Positions 34,519 through 43,956 of a stretch of DNA of 64,000 bases are shown here, piece after piece. Under the pieces are notes generated by a model, which worked only from the letters and a program-made list of their open reading frames with translations, was not told where the DNA came from and did not search any database. The position numbers and the translations under genes are program-made. The stretch's first letter is position 1; the number at the start of each line of letters is the position of its first letter. The stretch is from Flavivirga spongiicola (lineage in GTDB: Bacteria; Bacteroidota; Bacteroidia; Flavobacteriales; Flavobacteriaceae), in NCBI RefSeq assembly GCF_030540825.1, contig NZ_JAUOEO010000001.1, forward strand, positions 283,001-347,000, read 5' to 3'.

Positions 34519-34713
34519 TTTTTTGCCTTGATATATAAACCCATCAATTTACTGTGTTTTTTATATAGCTAAGCCGATATAAAATGCATAGAATATTTAG
34601 AAAGTTCAAGGCAAAAAACGTAAGCATAGCCTAGTTACGGTGAGTATTTTTAACGAAGAAATTCGGTTTTTTACTCTGAAGATTCATGTTATTTTATATT
34701 GATTTAGCTATAT
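34519..34713. repeat. interleaved inverted repeats, MITE-like element
   Basis: Two inverted-repeat pairs interlock. TTTTTTGCCTTGA (34519-34531) pairs exactly with TCAAGGCAAAAAA (34606-34618). ATATAGCTAA-N4-ATATAAAAT (34563-34585) pairs with ATTTTATAT-N4-TTAGCTATAT (34691-34713). The right arm runs over the stop codon of the AraC gene. There is no reading frame inside. This could be a small non-autonomous element or a structured RNA. Confidence 0.5.
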
Positions 34714-35571
34714 ATGTTTTTTAAGATATTCTGTTGGTGAGAACCCAGTTATTGTTTTAAATTGTCTATTAAAATTAGACACATTATTAAATCCTGATTC
34801 GTAACAAATAACTGTGATACTATATTTATTTTCTATAAGTAGTTTGCAGGCGTATCCAATTCTAATTTCATTTAAATATCTTGAAAATGTTTTTCGATTC
34901 ACGCGCTTAAAAAAACGACTAAAAGAAGAAGGGTTCATGTTGGCTATTTCTGCTACATCATTTAAAGATATTGATTTATTAAAGTTATTGAAAATGTACT
35001 CATAAGGTTTATACAAATTTTTATTATCTGATTTTTTAAAGGTATCTACAAACCCAGTACTAGACAATAACTTATAGTTTTTACATTGTGATAAATCGTT
35101 TAAAATTTCTAAAAATTGAATCACTTTTTTAAAATCATCACCAGTAGATAATAATTCTTTAATTTTCTCAATGATTTTTGCATTTTTTTCTTCAAATTTA
35201 ATGCCATATGATGCTCTATCTAGTAAGTCTAAAATGCGTTTCATTTCTGGATTCTGAAAAAAATTATCGCCTAAAAAACCTTCTTTAAAATGTATCGCTA
35301 TTGCTTCGGCCTTTAATGTTGATGACTCTTCAAAATATTTATCATCGTTCAACCACATATGAGGAAGGTTTTTCCCGATTAAAACAATTTCACCTTTATC
35401 AAATTTCTCAACACTATCTCCAATAAATCGAGTACCTGTGCTTTCTAATAAAACTACCAATTCTAACTCAGTATGATAATGCCAAACCTTTAAAAAATAT
35501 GGGTAGCTATTATAACTAATTGCAAAGGAGTTATTTTGGAGATTACTCCTATTAAGAAGTTTTGGCTTCAT
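34708..35571 (-). CDS. AraC-family transcriptional regulator
   Basis: 287 aa. The N-terminal cupin-like sensing domain (HYHTELELVVLLESTGTRFIGDSVEKFDKGEIVLIGKNLPHMW) is joined to a C-terminal double helix-turn-helix from about residue 185 (SISLNDVAEIANMNPSSFSRFFKRVNRKTFSRYLNEIRIGYACKLL, then SITVICYESGFNNVSNFNRQFKTITGFSPTEYLKKHI). It is cytoplasmic with no membrane segment, unlike hybrid two-component PUL regulators. It stands alone between the fucose operon and the glycosidase operon on the same strand, so control of fucose genes is likely. A possible promoter match CAAAAATA lies at 35704-35711. Confidence 0.92.
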   Translation of the reverse strand: MKPKLLNRSNLQNNSFAISYNSYPYFLKVWHYHTELELVVLLESTGTRFIGDSVEKFDKGEIVLIGKNLPHMWLNDDKYFEESSTLKAEAIAIHFKEGFLGDNFFQNPEMKRILDLLDRASYGIKFEEKNAKIIEKIKELLSTGDDFKKVIQFLEILNDLSQCKNYKLLSSTGFVDTFKKSDNKNLYKPYEYIFNNFNKSISLNDVAEIANMNPSSFSRFFKRVNRKTFSRYLNEIRIGYACKLLIENKYSITVICYESGFNNVSNFNRQFKTITGFSPTEYLKKHI

Positions 35572-36135
35572 TATAATTTAACTTTTTTAACTTGAAACTC
35601 TTATTTGATTTATTTTAACTAAAAAATTCTGGCTGTGCACTATCAGGTTTAACAACCTAATCATGTAGTGATTGTAAAAAGCACTTCTATAGTTTAATTA
35701 ATTCAAAAATACTATTCTAAAATTAAAAAATGAAGTATATCAGGGGAATTAAATTCGATCCACAGTATTCCTAAAATAGATAGACGCAGAGTTATAAGTT
35801 ACTACTAAAAAGAAAAACTTGATTTCTCAAGTTTTTCTCTAAACTAACGACTAATTCAAAATAAACAAATAACAAATAAAAACTTAATCAATATAAAATT
35901 AAGGGTTCGGTTTATTTTTCTTTCCGCTAAGAAAAGGAAAGACTAGAATAGCACGAATTTATTTCGACTAATGACATGGCTAAATAGACAGAAGTTTGTA
36001 TGCTTTTTTAACTTCAAATATTTGTAAGAAAGAACACGCTTAAACGCCCCACCCAGTCATGCTGAACACATGTTTTCATATTGAAATAGAAAGCAAAAAA
36101 GAGCTTTTTACGATTATTTCAAATAAGAAATGGTA
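35572..36135. other. intergenic region upstream of AraC gene, no gene seen
   Basis: About 560 bp of AT-rich DNA without a convincing frame on either strand. It contains a minus-strand terminator at 35805-35837 and a weak AraC promoter candidate CAAAAATA (TATTTTTG on the minus strand) at 35704-35711. Confidence 0.5.
35805..35837 (-). terminator. intrinsic terminator of the glycosidase operon
   Basis: GAAAAACTTGA and TCAAGTTTTTC form a perfect 11-bp stem (35812-35822 and 35827-35837) with a 4-nt loop. On the minus strand it is followed by a T-rich run ending near 35805. It is about 300 bp past the GH92 stop codon and would isolate the AraC gene from the glycosidase operon. Confidence 0.75.
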
Positions 36136-38418
36136 TTATTCTAAAGTAAACTCAATGCTTCTGGAATTCACCAATTCTTTATGTGAAATAAAATAATCTT
36201 TATATGGTTTACCATCAATACGAATGTTCTTAATGTGATTTTTATCTTTTGAAGTATTAGATGTAATAATTAGTTTATCATTTTTATAATAATTAGGATT
36301 TAAATGAATTGTAATTTTGTTAAAGTGTGGCGACGTAATGGTATAATTAGGTTCAGCTGGAGAGCTCGGGTATATCCCCATCATACTATAAATTAACCAC
36401 GCAGACATCGTTCCTGTATCATCATTTCCTGGCAAACCAGCTGGTTTGTTAGTAAAATATTCCTTTATTAAACTAGAAACACGATCCTGTGTTTTCCACT
36501 CATACCCCTTTGCATAATTATATAAAAAAGGGTAGTTTATATCTGGCTCATTCGCCATGTCGAATTGTTTATTATTAAAAACAAGGTCTAATTGTTTTAC
36601 AAACTGTTTTTTTCCTCCCATTAGTTTCATAAGCATTTTAATATCATGAGAAACCATAAAAGTATACTGCCAAGAATTACCTTCAATAAAACCTAGATTT
36701 TTTTCAAAATTGGCGCCAGTATTTGGATTAAAAGGAGAGAACCAGGAACCATCATGGTTTTTTGGTCTTAAAAGATTAAATTTTTTATCAAATAAATTTC
36801 GATATGTGATAGAACGCTTAGAGAACAATTCATAATCCTGTTTCTTGTTTAGTTTTTTGGCTAGTTGAGCAATTGCAAAATCAGTAATATTGTATTCCTG
36901 TGTCGTAGAAACCGATCCGCTTTTGGTGGTAGTCGTTGTTAAATAGCCCTTTTCTATATAATCTTTTATTCCTGGCCTTAAAGGGTTGTTTTCTAACTGC
37001 AAGGCACTTTTACGCATGGCTTCGTACGCTTTTTCAATATCAAAGTCCTGAATACCCCTTAAATAGGTATCTGCTAATATAATCCCTGCAGGGTCTCCAA
37101 CCATAGTAGTCGTTTCCGTAGCATTTAATTCCCATTTTGGTAACCAACCACTTTCATCATAAATATTAAGCATACTTTTTACCATATCAGATTGTTGCTT
37201 AGGATATACCAAAGACATTAATGCATGCAGGTTTCTATAAGTATCCCAAAAGGAAAACACCGTAAATCGGGTGCCTTTGGTTTTTGCTGTTTCCCGTTTA
37301 GCCATGGTTGGATATTCACCATTTATATCGTTTAATGTATTTGGATGAATAAGCGTATGGTACAATGCTGTATAAAAAATAGTTTTGTCATCTTCTGTAC
37401 CGCCTTCAACTTCTATTTTAGATAATAAATCATTCCAAGTCGCAGCAGTTTTATTATAAATAGCATCAAATGTTAACCCCTGTGTTTCTTTTTCCAGATT
37501 TTCACGAGCATTTTCTATGCTAACATACGAAACTCCAATTTTAACTTCTACAGTAGTCGGTTCTTTAAAATGATAGGTAAAGTAACTCCCAATACTATCT
37601 CCTATAACCTCTTTTTTATATTGTTTATACAAACGTGTTTTTCCATTATATCCCATCCATTGGCTTTCAATCCCTTTCGTTTTTTTAGGCGTATTCCATA
37701 CACCAAAATCATCCGCAGGATGGCTAAATTTAGCTACAAAATAAACAGGATATGCTTCTTCTGGTTTATAATAACAAAAAGAACCAACATTACGCATACC
37801 TTCAATTTCGGTATCAGAGACAATTTTAATAACGGCTCCTTCTTCATTAGTCAAACCTAAACCTAAATTTATAAGAATGTTAGATTGGCCTTTAGGGAAT
37901 GAATAACGACTTACACCGGTTCTCGTACTAGCTGTTACTTCGGTTTTTACGTTATATTTAGAAAGGTTTACGCTGTAATACCCAGGCTTAGACACTTCGT
38001 TAGTATAAGTTGTTCCATACTCTAAGTGATTCGTTTTAAGTGCTCCTGTAGTTGGCATGGTTAAAATAACTCCCAAATCCGGGCAACCGACACCACTTAA
38101 ATTAACATGGCTAAAACCTGTTAAAAATGTATTTTCGTTAATATACGGATTAGACAACCACCGACTATCTTTTTCTAAAGGTAAATTTGGTGCTCCTGCC
38201 ACATTGAAAGGAGAAACACTTACCATACCTCTAGGCGCTATCGCTCCAGGGTTTGTAGCTCCAAAATTTGATGTGCCAATAAATGGATTTACATAATTAA
38301 CTGGGTTTTGAGAAAAACTTATTAAATAATTAAATAGCATTAAAAGCATTAATAGAAACCATCTTGCTTCTCTTTTACACCAATTTATTGAACTATTAAA
38401 ACACATAATAAGGCACAT
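36136..38418 (-). CDS. GH92 exo-alpha-mannosidase
   Basis: 760 aa as given; the signal peptide (WFLLMLLMLFNYLISFS, cut before QNPVNY) suggests the true start may be an internal ATG such as 38406 or 38349. GH92 features: YVNPFIGTSNFGATNPGAIAPRGMVSVSPF, the conserved FSHVNLSGVGCPDLG, FSFWDTYRNLHALMSLV, and GNDDTGTMSAWLIYSMMGIYPSSP. Family chemistry: calcium-dependent inverting removal of terminal alpha-mannose from N-glycans. SPI signal without lipobox, so periplasmic. It starts 7 bp after a GH29 gene and is the last gene of this operon. Confidence 0.94.
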   Translation of the reverse strand: MCLIMCFNSSINWCKREARWFLLMLLMLFNYLISFSQNPVNYVNPFIGTSNFGATNPGAIAPRGMVSVSPFNVAGAPNLPLEKDSRWLSNPYINENTFLTGFSHVNLSGVGCPDLGVILTMPTTGALKTNHLEYGTTYTNEVSKPGYYSVNLSKYNVKTEVTASTRTGVSRYSFPKGQSNILINLGLGLTNEEGAVIKIVSDTEIEGMRNVGSFCYYKPEEAYPVYFVAKFSHPADDFGVWNTPKKTKGIESQWMGYNGKTRLYKQYKKEVIGDSIGSYFTYHFKEPTTVEVKIGVSYVSIENARENLEKETQGLTFDAIYNKTAATWNDLLSKIEVEGGTEDDKTIFYTALYHTLIHPNTLNDINGEYPTMAKRETAKTKGTRFTVFSFWDTYRNLHALMSLVYPKQQSDMVKSMLNIYDESGWLPKWELNATETTTMVGDPAGIILADTYLRGIQDFDIEKAYEAMRKSALQLENNPLRPGIKDYIEKGYLTTTTTKSGSVSTTQEYNITDFAIAQLAKKLNKKQDYELFSKRSITYRNLFDKKFNLLRPKNHDGSWFSPFNPNTGANFEKNLGFIEGNSWQYTFMVSHDIKMLMKLMGGKKQFVKQLDLVFNNKQFDMANEPDINYPFLYNYAKGYEWKTQDRVSSLIKEYFTNKPAGLPGNDDTGTMSAWLIYSMMGIYPSSPAEPNYTITSPHFNKITIHLNPNYYKNDKLIITSNTSKDKNHIKNIRIDGKPYKDYFISHKELVNSRSIEFTLE

Positions 38419-38425
38419 TATTTTA

Positions 38426-39901
38426 TTAATTTACTGCTGAAATCTTAAAAGCCCAAGCGTATTTAGATGCCGGGTTATTTTGCATGTTCTCTGGAATTAT
38501 GACTTTAAAACCCTTTTCAAGAGCTACCCATTTTAAATTCTTTTTAGAACCCAACAAACGTATTTTAGCACCTTTTTTTGGAGTTATAGAGGCTACAACA
38601 ATTTCAGAAGGGATTGTATTTTGGTTTTCCTCTGCTAAGTACATAAAATAAACCTGACCGTTCTTATTTTGAGTAAAACAAATATTATTCTCTTTAAATG
38701 GAGCTATTGGTTTTGTTTCATAAATGGCAGAACTATTTACATGCATCCAGTCTTCATATTCTTTTAATAAGTCGTAAGCGCCTTGCTGCCATGTTCCGTC
38801 TGGTCCTGGGGCAATGTTCAATAATAAGTTTCCTCCTTTAGCCACGACATCTATAAGGGTATGAACTCCCTGTCTGCCACTCATATAAGTCGCATTAGGC
38901 GTATAAGACCATCCACCTCCAGAAATAATACAGGATTCCCAAGGGTATGGCAACGTTTTTTCCGGCACTCTGTTTTCTGGTGTTAAATAATTCTGGTTTT
39001 TACCATGAACAGCTCTATCGACAACAATTAACCCTGGTTGTTTTTGTCTGGCTTTAATAACCAATTCATCCATTTTGATATCCTGATTGACCATGCGATG
39101 TTTTAAATAAGCTTCGTTATCTTTATTTAAAGTTTTATCGTACCAGTTAATAATTTCTTTCTTTGGAGCTTTTGAAACCCAACCACCATCTAACCATAAA
39201 ATGTCCATTTTACCATAATCTGTCATGAGTTCCATAATTTGGTTATGGGTAAATTCGACAAACTTGTTCCACTTCTCTGGATTCTCTTCTGGGGAATAGT
39301 TTACATTTCTATCCATTGGAGGGTATTTTGGATCCCAATAATATTCTGAATGCCAATCAGGTTTTGAAAAGTAAGCTCCCGTCCATAACCCTTCATTTCT
39401 AAACGAATTAAATATTTCTTTGGCAATATTAGATTTTGGGTTTGACGAAAAAGGCGTACTTGGGTCTGTGACTTTATAGTCTGTATATTTTGAATCAAAC
39501 ATGCTAAAACCATCATGATGCTTCGTTGTAAACACCACATACTTCATACCTGCTCCTTTTGCTGCCTTTGCCCATTTTTCTGGATTAAACTGAGTGGGGT
39601 TAAAAGTATTCTGAAGTGCTTCATATTCCTTTTTATATACAAAATAATCATTTGGATTGCTTCCTTTTGTTCTTCTACACCAATCGTACTCTTCTGGACT
39701 GAGTGACCATGATTCTACAATCCCCCATTGACTATATGCCCCCCAGTGCATCAATAATCCAAATTTTATATCTTGCCATTCCGACAATTTTTCTAAAACT
39801 AAAGGGTCTGTTTCCGGGACATAACGTTCTTCTTCATAAATAGCCTGGGAAAAGCCTTGAACTGAAAACAAAAGGACTATGGCTACAATTACTTTTTTCA
39901 T
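38426..39901 (-). CDS. GH29 alpha-L-fucosidase
   Basis: 491 aa with a cleavable signal peptide (VIVAIVLLFSVQGFSQA). GH29 markers: IKFGLLMHWGAYSQWG, VFTTKHHDGFSMFDSKYTDYKVTDPSTPF, the nucleophile Asp in MDILWLDGGWVSKAP, and NIAPGPDGTWQQGAYDLL. The insertion around CRRTKGSNPNDYFVYKKEYEALQ is that of a GH29 subgroup separate from the other three fucosidases here, suggesting different linkage preference. It is directly followed (7 bp) by the GH92 gene, linking fucose removal to mannose trimming. Confidence 0.93.
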   Translation of the reverse strand: MKKVIVAIVLLFSVQGFSQAIYEEERYVPETDPLVLEKLSEWQDIKFGLLMHWGAYSQWGIVESWSLSPEEYDWCRRTKGSNPNDYFVYKKEYEALQNTFNPTQFNPEKWAKAAKGAGMKYVVFTTKHHDGFSMFDSKYTDYKVTDPSTPFSSNPKSNIAKEIFNSFRNEGLWTGAYFSKPDWHSEYYWDPKYPPMDRNVNYSPEENPEKWNKFVEFTHNQIMELMTDYGKMDILWLDGGWVSKAPKKEIINWYDKTLNKDNEAYLKHRMVNQDIKMDELVIKARQKQPGLIVVDRAVHGKNQNYLTPENRVPEKTLPYPWESCIISGGGWSYTPNATYMSGRQGVHTLIDVVAKGGNLLLNIAPGPDGTWQQGAYDLLKEYEDWMHVNSSAIYETKPIAPFKENNICFTQNKNGQVYFMYLAEENQNTIPSEIVVASITPKKGAKIRLLGSKKNLKWVALEKGFKVIIPENMQNNPASKYAWAFKISAVN

Positions 39902-40130
39902 CTGATTATTATTTTTATTTTGAATTATTTAATGGATATAAATATTTTTTACTCTGATTTTTAAATGTATTGCTATCTGATTTTTCTTTTAAATGGACTG
40001 TTTGTATAAAGACACTAGTATTAAAGTTGTTTTTATTTTTTCAAATGTGTTTTATTTTGTAAAATAAACACCTCCTTTTTAAACATTGGTAGCCGAATTT
40101 AATCTTCTTCATAAAGTCGAATACGCCTAT

Positions 40131-41456
40131 CTAATTACTTTCAATAACTTGTCCCTTTTCTCTGTATAAATCTACTTCTCCATCTAATAATACGGCAATT
40201 ACAGTCACATCCTTATCTTGAACTTTTTCAGGAACATCTATATATAGCAAACCTGGCACAGCACTCCAATACTGTTTTCCAACAACTTTATGAGATAGTT
40301 TTGTGCCGTTACCAACAACCCAAATCCTATTAATCTTATTTTTTAGCCCTTTAATTAATAATGGTCCATTAGGCTTGTTATCTACATACAAATACAATAT
40401 CTTTTTATCTTTTGATAAAGCTGTATATCCGTTAAAATGCCCGTGAGGAATGCCTGCTCTAGTACCATAAATAGCATCTTTATGCTTACTTGTCCATCTG
40501 CCAATACCTTTTAAAATATCTATTTGTTCTTTCGGAATAGTGCCATCAGCTTTTGGACCGATATCTAATAATAAATTGCCGCCCATACTAATACAATCTA
40601 CTAAAATGCGAATAAGCTGATTCGTTGTTTTATAATTTGTGTCGTTTGGCTGATAGCCCCACGAGTTATTCATGGTCATACATAACTCCCAATAATTATT
40701 ATCTGGTTTCGTAATGGGCACACCTTGTTCTGGAGTTGCATAATCGCCATAACCTTGCAGACGAGAGTTTATAATAGTTGTAGGCGTTCTTTCTAATAAC
40801 AATTCACGAATTTCTTTAGCCTTCCACATGTCTGCTGATTGTTCCCAATCACCATCAAACCAATATAAATCTGGATTAAACGCTGTTAGTTCTTCTATTT
40901 GTCCAAAATTGAATTTTGTAAAAGCCTTCCATCTTTTAGCGTCTCCGGTATAGCGCTTTTCGTGTCGCAAAAAGTTAGGATAATCTGGGTGAGACCAATC
41001 TAATAAAGAATAATATAATCCAATTTTTAAATTTTCTTTACGTACTGCATTTACAAACGGGGTAATTAAATCTCGCTTCGCTTTAGTCTTATCTACCACA
41101 TTCAAATTGCCATATTTGGTATTCCAAAGTGCAACACCATCATGATGTTTTGTTGTTATAATCGTATATTTCGCACCGCTTTCTTTTATTAGTTTACTCC
41201 AATATTCCGGGTCATATTTTTTAGCGGTAAAACCGTTTAGTTGTTTCATATAATCAGGATATGAAATATAATTGTTAAAAAACGACCAGGATTCATCTAT
41301 ACCATTAACCGCATAAATACCCCAATGTATAAAGACACCTAACTTAGCATCCTTAAACCATTCTAGTCGTTCTTCTTTAGTGAGCTTATTTTCCTGACTA
41401 AATATTTGACTACTAACTAATAATAGTAGCACTAAAGCTTTCTTATAATTTTTCAT
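40131..41456 (-). CDS. GH29 alpha-L-fucosidase
   Basis: 441 aa, signal peptide ending near SSQIFSQ. GH29 motifs: AKLGVFIHWGIYAVNGIDESW, TIITTKHHDGVALWNTKYGNLNVVD, the nucleophile Asp in DLYWFDGDWEQSADMWK, and DIGPKADGTIPKEQIDIL. The short C-terminal domain ends with a DLYREKGQVIESN tail. Fourth GH29 of the window. The copy B hairpin repeat lies between its start and the GH20 gene upstream. The 229-bp gap after it holds nothing convincing. Confidence 0.93.
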   Translation of the reverse strand: MKNYKKALVLLLLVSSQIFSQENKLTKEERLEWFKDAKLGVFIHWGIYAVNGIDESWSFFNNYISYPDYMKQLNGFTAKKYDPEYWSKLIKESGAKYTIITTKHHDGVALWNTKYGNLNVVDKTKAKRDLITPFVNAVRKENLKIGLYYSLLDWSHPDYPNFLRHEKRYTGDAKRWKAFTKFNFGQIEELTAFNPDLYWFDGDWEQSADMWKAKEIRELLLERTPTTIINSRLQGYGDYATPEQGVPITKPDNNYWELCMTMNNSWGYQPNDTNYKTTNQLIRILVDCISMGGNLLLDIGPKADGTIPKEQIDILKGIGRWTSKHKDAIYGTRAGIPHGHFNGYTALSKDKKILYLYVDNKPNGPLLIKGLKNKINRIWVVGNGTKLSHKVVGKQYWSAVPGLLYIDVPEKVQDKDVTVIAVLLDGEVDLYREKGQVIESN

Positions 41457-41483
41457 CTGTTTATTTTATTGTTTTTCAACGGT

Positions 41484-41558
41484 CATATGTAATCTTTGAT
41501 AATTAAAATAATCATTGTTCTGTATATTTAAAGATTATTTTAATTATGTCAGTTTCAT
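41484..41558. repeat. dispersed hairpin repeat, copy B
   Basis: Perfect 15-bp arms ATAATTAAAATAATC (41499-41513) and GATTATTTTAATTAT (41533-41547), flanked by sequence shared with copy A at 33028-33100 (CTTTGAT before, TGTC.GTTTCAT after). It lies between GH20 and GH29 genes that read in the same direction. Confidence 0.6.
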
Positions 41559-41560
41559 TT

Positions 41561-43879
41561 TTAATTAATTAAAATTTCATCAACAAACAACCAAGCTCTT
41601 CCTCCTTTAGGAGATTTTTCCAAACAGGTTGCTCTTACTTTTACAAATCTTACGGCTTGTTCTTTAAATTTTATTCTAAAATCTCTTAATTCTGCTTTTG
41701 AATTATGTTGAAAAGGACGTTCGATTTTACCCGCTTCTTTATAAGAGTTACCATCATTTGAAACAAATACTGAAACTGATGTAGGGAAATAAATATCAGG
41801 GCCTTGGTTTTCCATCGATCCAAGAATAACTTCACTTATTTCTTCTTTATTTTCCAAATCGATGACAATTTCCATATCTTCTCCTAGCCATGCTTGCCAT
41901 TGACCATCGTGAAAATTTTTGGTACCTCTTAAACTGTTAACCATATTGTAAGCACCTGCCCCTTGATAACTGTTACTGTAAAGGGTCAAATATTCTGTTT
42001 TATGAGCTACACCTTTATGAAATTTAATAGTATCAATAAATACTTTACCAATTGGCTTACCTGCTTTGAATAAAGAGGCTTTCACTATGGTCGTTTTATT
42101 CAGTTCTATTGGATTATTATATTTTATCGGGTTTTCATCAATATTAGAGCTCCCCAGTACATAACGAATATCGGTATTCGTAAATTCATTTTGCAATGAT
42201 AAACTCACCGATTTATCTTCTAAATTAACCGTCGTATTTGCAGTTACCAAATTGGTGCTTTTAGCATAATTTATTCCTAAATAATCATAGCGCTTAAACA
42301 TAGTCGCTATTCTCTTAGAAAAATCATCCCAATTTCTTAATGCTTTAGGGCTCCAAACCGTTTCTGCTAAAGCTGCTAGCCTTGGAAAGATCATATATTG
42401 AGAATGTTCGGGCGTAGGTATATATTCTGCCCATAAATTAGCTTGACCTCCTAATACATGTGATGCTTCTTCTGCGCTCATAGTATCTACAACAGGATCA
42501 AACTGATAGACTTTACTCAGTGGAAGATAACCTCCTATTGCGAGTGGTTCTTCGTTTTGAGGCCCTTGGTAATGGTCAAAATAACAATGAGAATTCGGTG
42601 TCATAATAACATCGTGTCCCTGTTTTGCTGCTTCTAGCCCTCCTTTAATACCTCTCCAACTCATAACGGTAGCATCTGGAGCTAATCCGCCTTCTAAAAT
42701 TTCATCCCAGCCTATTAATTTTTTTCCTTTTGAGTTAATAAATTTCTCCATTCTTTTAACAAAATAGCTCTGTAATTCTTCTACCTCATGTAAGCCTTCT
42801 TTTTTCATCCTCTTTTTACAGTGCGGACAAGTTTTCCAATTTGTTTTGGTAGCTTCATCACCTCCAATATGAATATACTTAGAAGGAAATATATCCATGA
42901 CTTCTAAAAGTACATTTTCTAAAAACTGAAATGTGTTTTCTTTACCAGCACAATAAATGTCTGTTATGGGCCATACTCCTCCTGATGGCACTCCAATAGG
43001 GGTTTCAAAACAAGATAATTCCGGATACGCAGCAATAGCACTACTAACATGTGCAGGCATTTCAATTTCCGGAACAATCTCAACATTTTTTAATTGCGCA
43101 TAGGCAACCAATTCTTTTAAATCTGCTTGTGTTAAAAACCCTCCGTAAGTTCCTTTTTCATTTGCTTTTACAGCTTCTCTGGCATTCCAATGTTTATCTT
43201 CCTGGTCTACTCTCCATCCTCCAATGGTTGTTAACTTAGGGTATTTCTTAATTTCTATACGCCAACCTTGATCATCTACTAAATGTAAATGCAATACATT
43301 CATTTTATGCATTGCTAAACCATCAATCACTTTTTTAATATACTCTTTGTCAAAAAAATGACGTGATAAGTCCAACATGAGCCCGCGCCATTTAAATCTA
43401 GGGTTATCTTTAATTTTTAAATTTGGAATTATCCACGCAACATCAGAAACCATTTCTGAGCGTTCTATATCTATCGGAAGCAATTGTCTAATGGATTCTA
43501 AAGCATAAATAAAGCCCGAATTTCCGTTTGCTACTATACTAATTTTGTCTGTGTTTACCTCTAAATTATAAGATTCGTTCTCTAAACGTTCATCTATTAA
43601 AAATTGAACATAATTTTTTTGAGGTGTCGTTTCTAAAACTTCAAGATTCCAACCTGCTACTGTACTAAACTTACTAATAAAAATATTTAATAACTCTTTT
43701 TGTGTTTCATTGGCTATAATGAATTTAGTGTCTTTTGTAAATTGAAAAGTACCTTTATTTAATATTAATTCTGTTGGTTTTGGAATAATTTGAATATCGC
43801 TTTCAGAAAACACTTTTTCTTTTGTACATGAACTTAAAGCAATTATTAATAGGATCGTTATTTTATTAAATACTTTCAT
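41561..43879 (-). CDS. GH20 beta-N-acetylhexosaminidase, lipoprotein
   Basis: 772 aa. Lipobox Cys C18 (IIALSSC). An N-terminal GH20b domain covers about 28-155. The catalytic TIM barrel runs about 160-515 with HLHLVDDQGWRIEIKKYPKL, the catalytic Asp-Glu pair D341-E342 in HIGGDEATKTNWKTC, and MSWRGIKGG. A CHB-type segment and a C-terminal discoidin-like domain (about 630-772, VKVRATCLEKSPKGGRAWLF) follow. It removes terminal beta-linked GlcNAc/GalNAc, using the substrate's acetamido group. Together with GH92 and glycosylasparaginase it fits stepwise N-glycan breakdown. Confidence 0.95.
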   Translation of the reverse strand: MKVFNKITILLIIALSSCTKEKVFSESDIQIIPKPTELILNKGTFQFTKDTKFIIANETQKELLNIFISKFSTVAGWNLEVLETTPQKNYVQFLIDERLENESYNLEVNTDKISIVANGNSGFIYALESIRQLLPIDIERSEMVSDVAWIIPNLKIKDNPRFKWRGLMLDLSRHFFDKEYIKKVIDGLAMHKMNVLHLHLVDDQGWRIEIKKYPKLTTIGGWRVDQEDKHWNAREAVKANEKGTYGGFLTQADLKELVAYAQLKNVEIVPEIEMPAHVSSAIAAYPELSCFETPIGVPSGGVWPITDIYCAGKENTFQFLENVLLEVMDIFPSKYIHIGGDEATKTNWKTCPHCKKRMKKEGLHEVEELQSYFVKRMEKFINSKGKKLIGWDEILEGGLAPDATVMSWRGIKGGLEAAKQGHDVIMTPNSHCYFDHYQGPQNEEPLAIGGYLPLSKVYQFDPVVDTMSAEEASHVLGGQANLWAEYIPTPEHSQYMIFPRLAALAETVWSPKALRNWDDFSKRIATMFKRYDYLGINYAKSTNLVTANTTVNLEDKSVSLSLQNEFTNTDIRYVLGSSNIDENPIKYNNPIELNKTTIVKASLFKAGKPIGKVFIDTIKFHKGVAHKTEYLTLYSNSYQGAGAYNMVNSLRGTKNFHDGQWQAWLGEDMEIVIDLENKEEISEVILGSMENQGPDIYFPTSVSVFVSNDGNSYKEAGKIERPFQHNSKAELRDFRIKFKEQAVRFVKVRATCLEKSPKGGRAWLFVDEILIN

Positions 43880-43913
43880 CTGAGGGTTTTTACTGTTTTA
43901 ATCAAAAAGAATT

Positions 43914-43934
43914 CCTCGAGGCTCAGCCTAAAGG
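43914..43934. repeat. palindromic repeat, CCTCGAGGC type, copy 3
   Basis: CCT(CGA)GGC-tca-GCC(TAA)AGG has the same nested geometry as the copies at 3671 and 3807, with a TTCGTTTCA string soon after as at 3671. It sits just past the glycosylasparaginase stop codon. Confidence 0.5.
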
Positions 43935-43956
43935 ATGGTTCGTTTCAAGAAATTTT

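Noticed and set aside
40082..40130. In-frame continuation after the GH29 stop at 40131 (LDRRIRLYEED)
   Set aside because: Too short to call a lost C-terminus. The GH29 protein already ends where relatives end.
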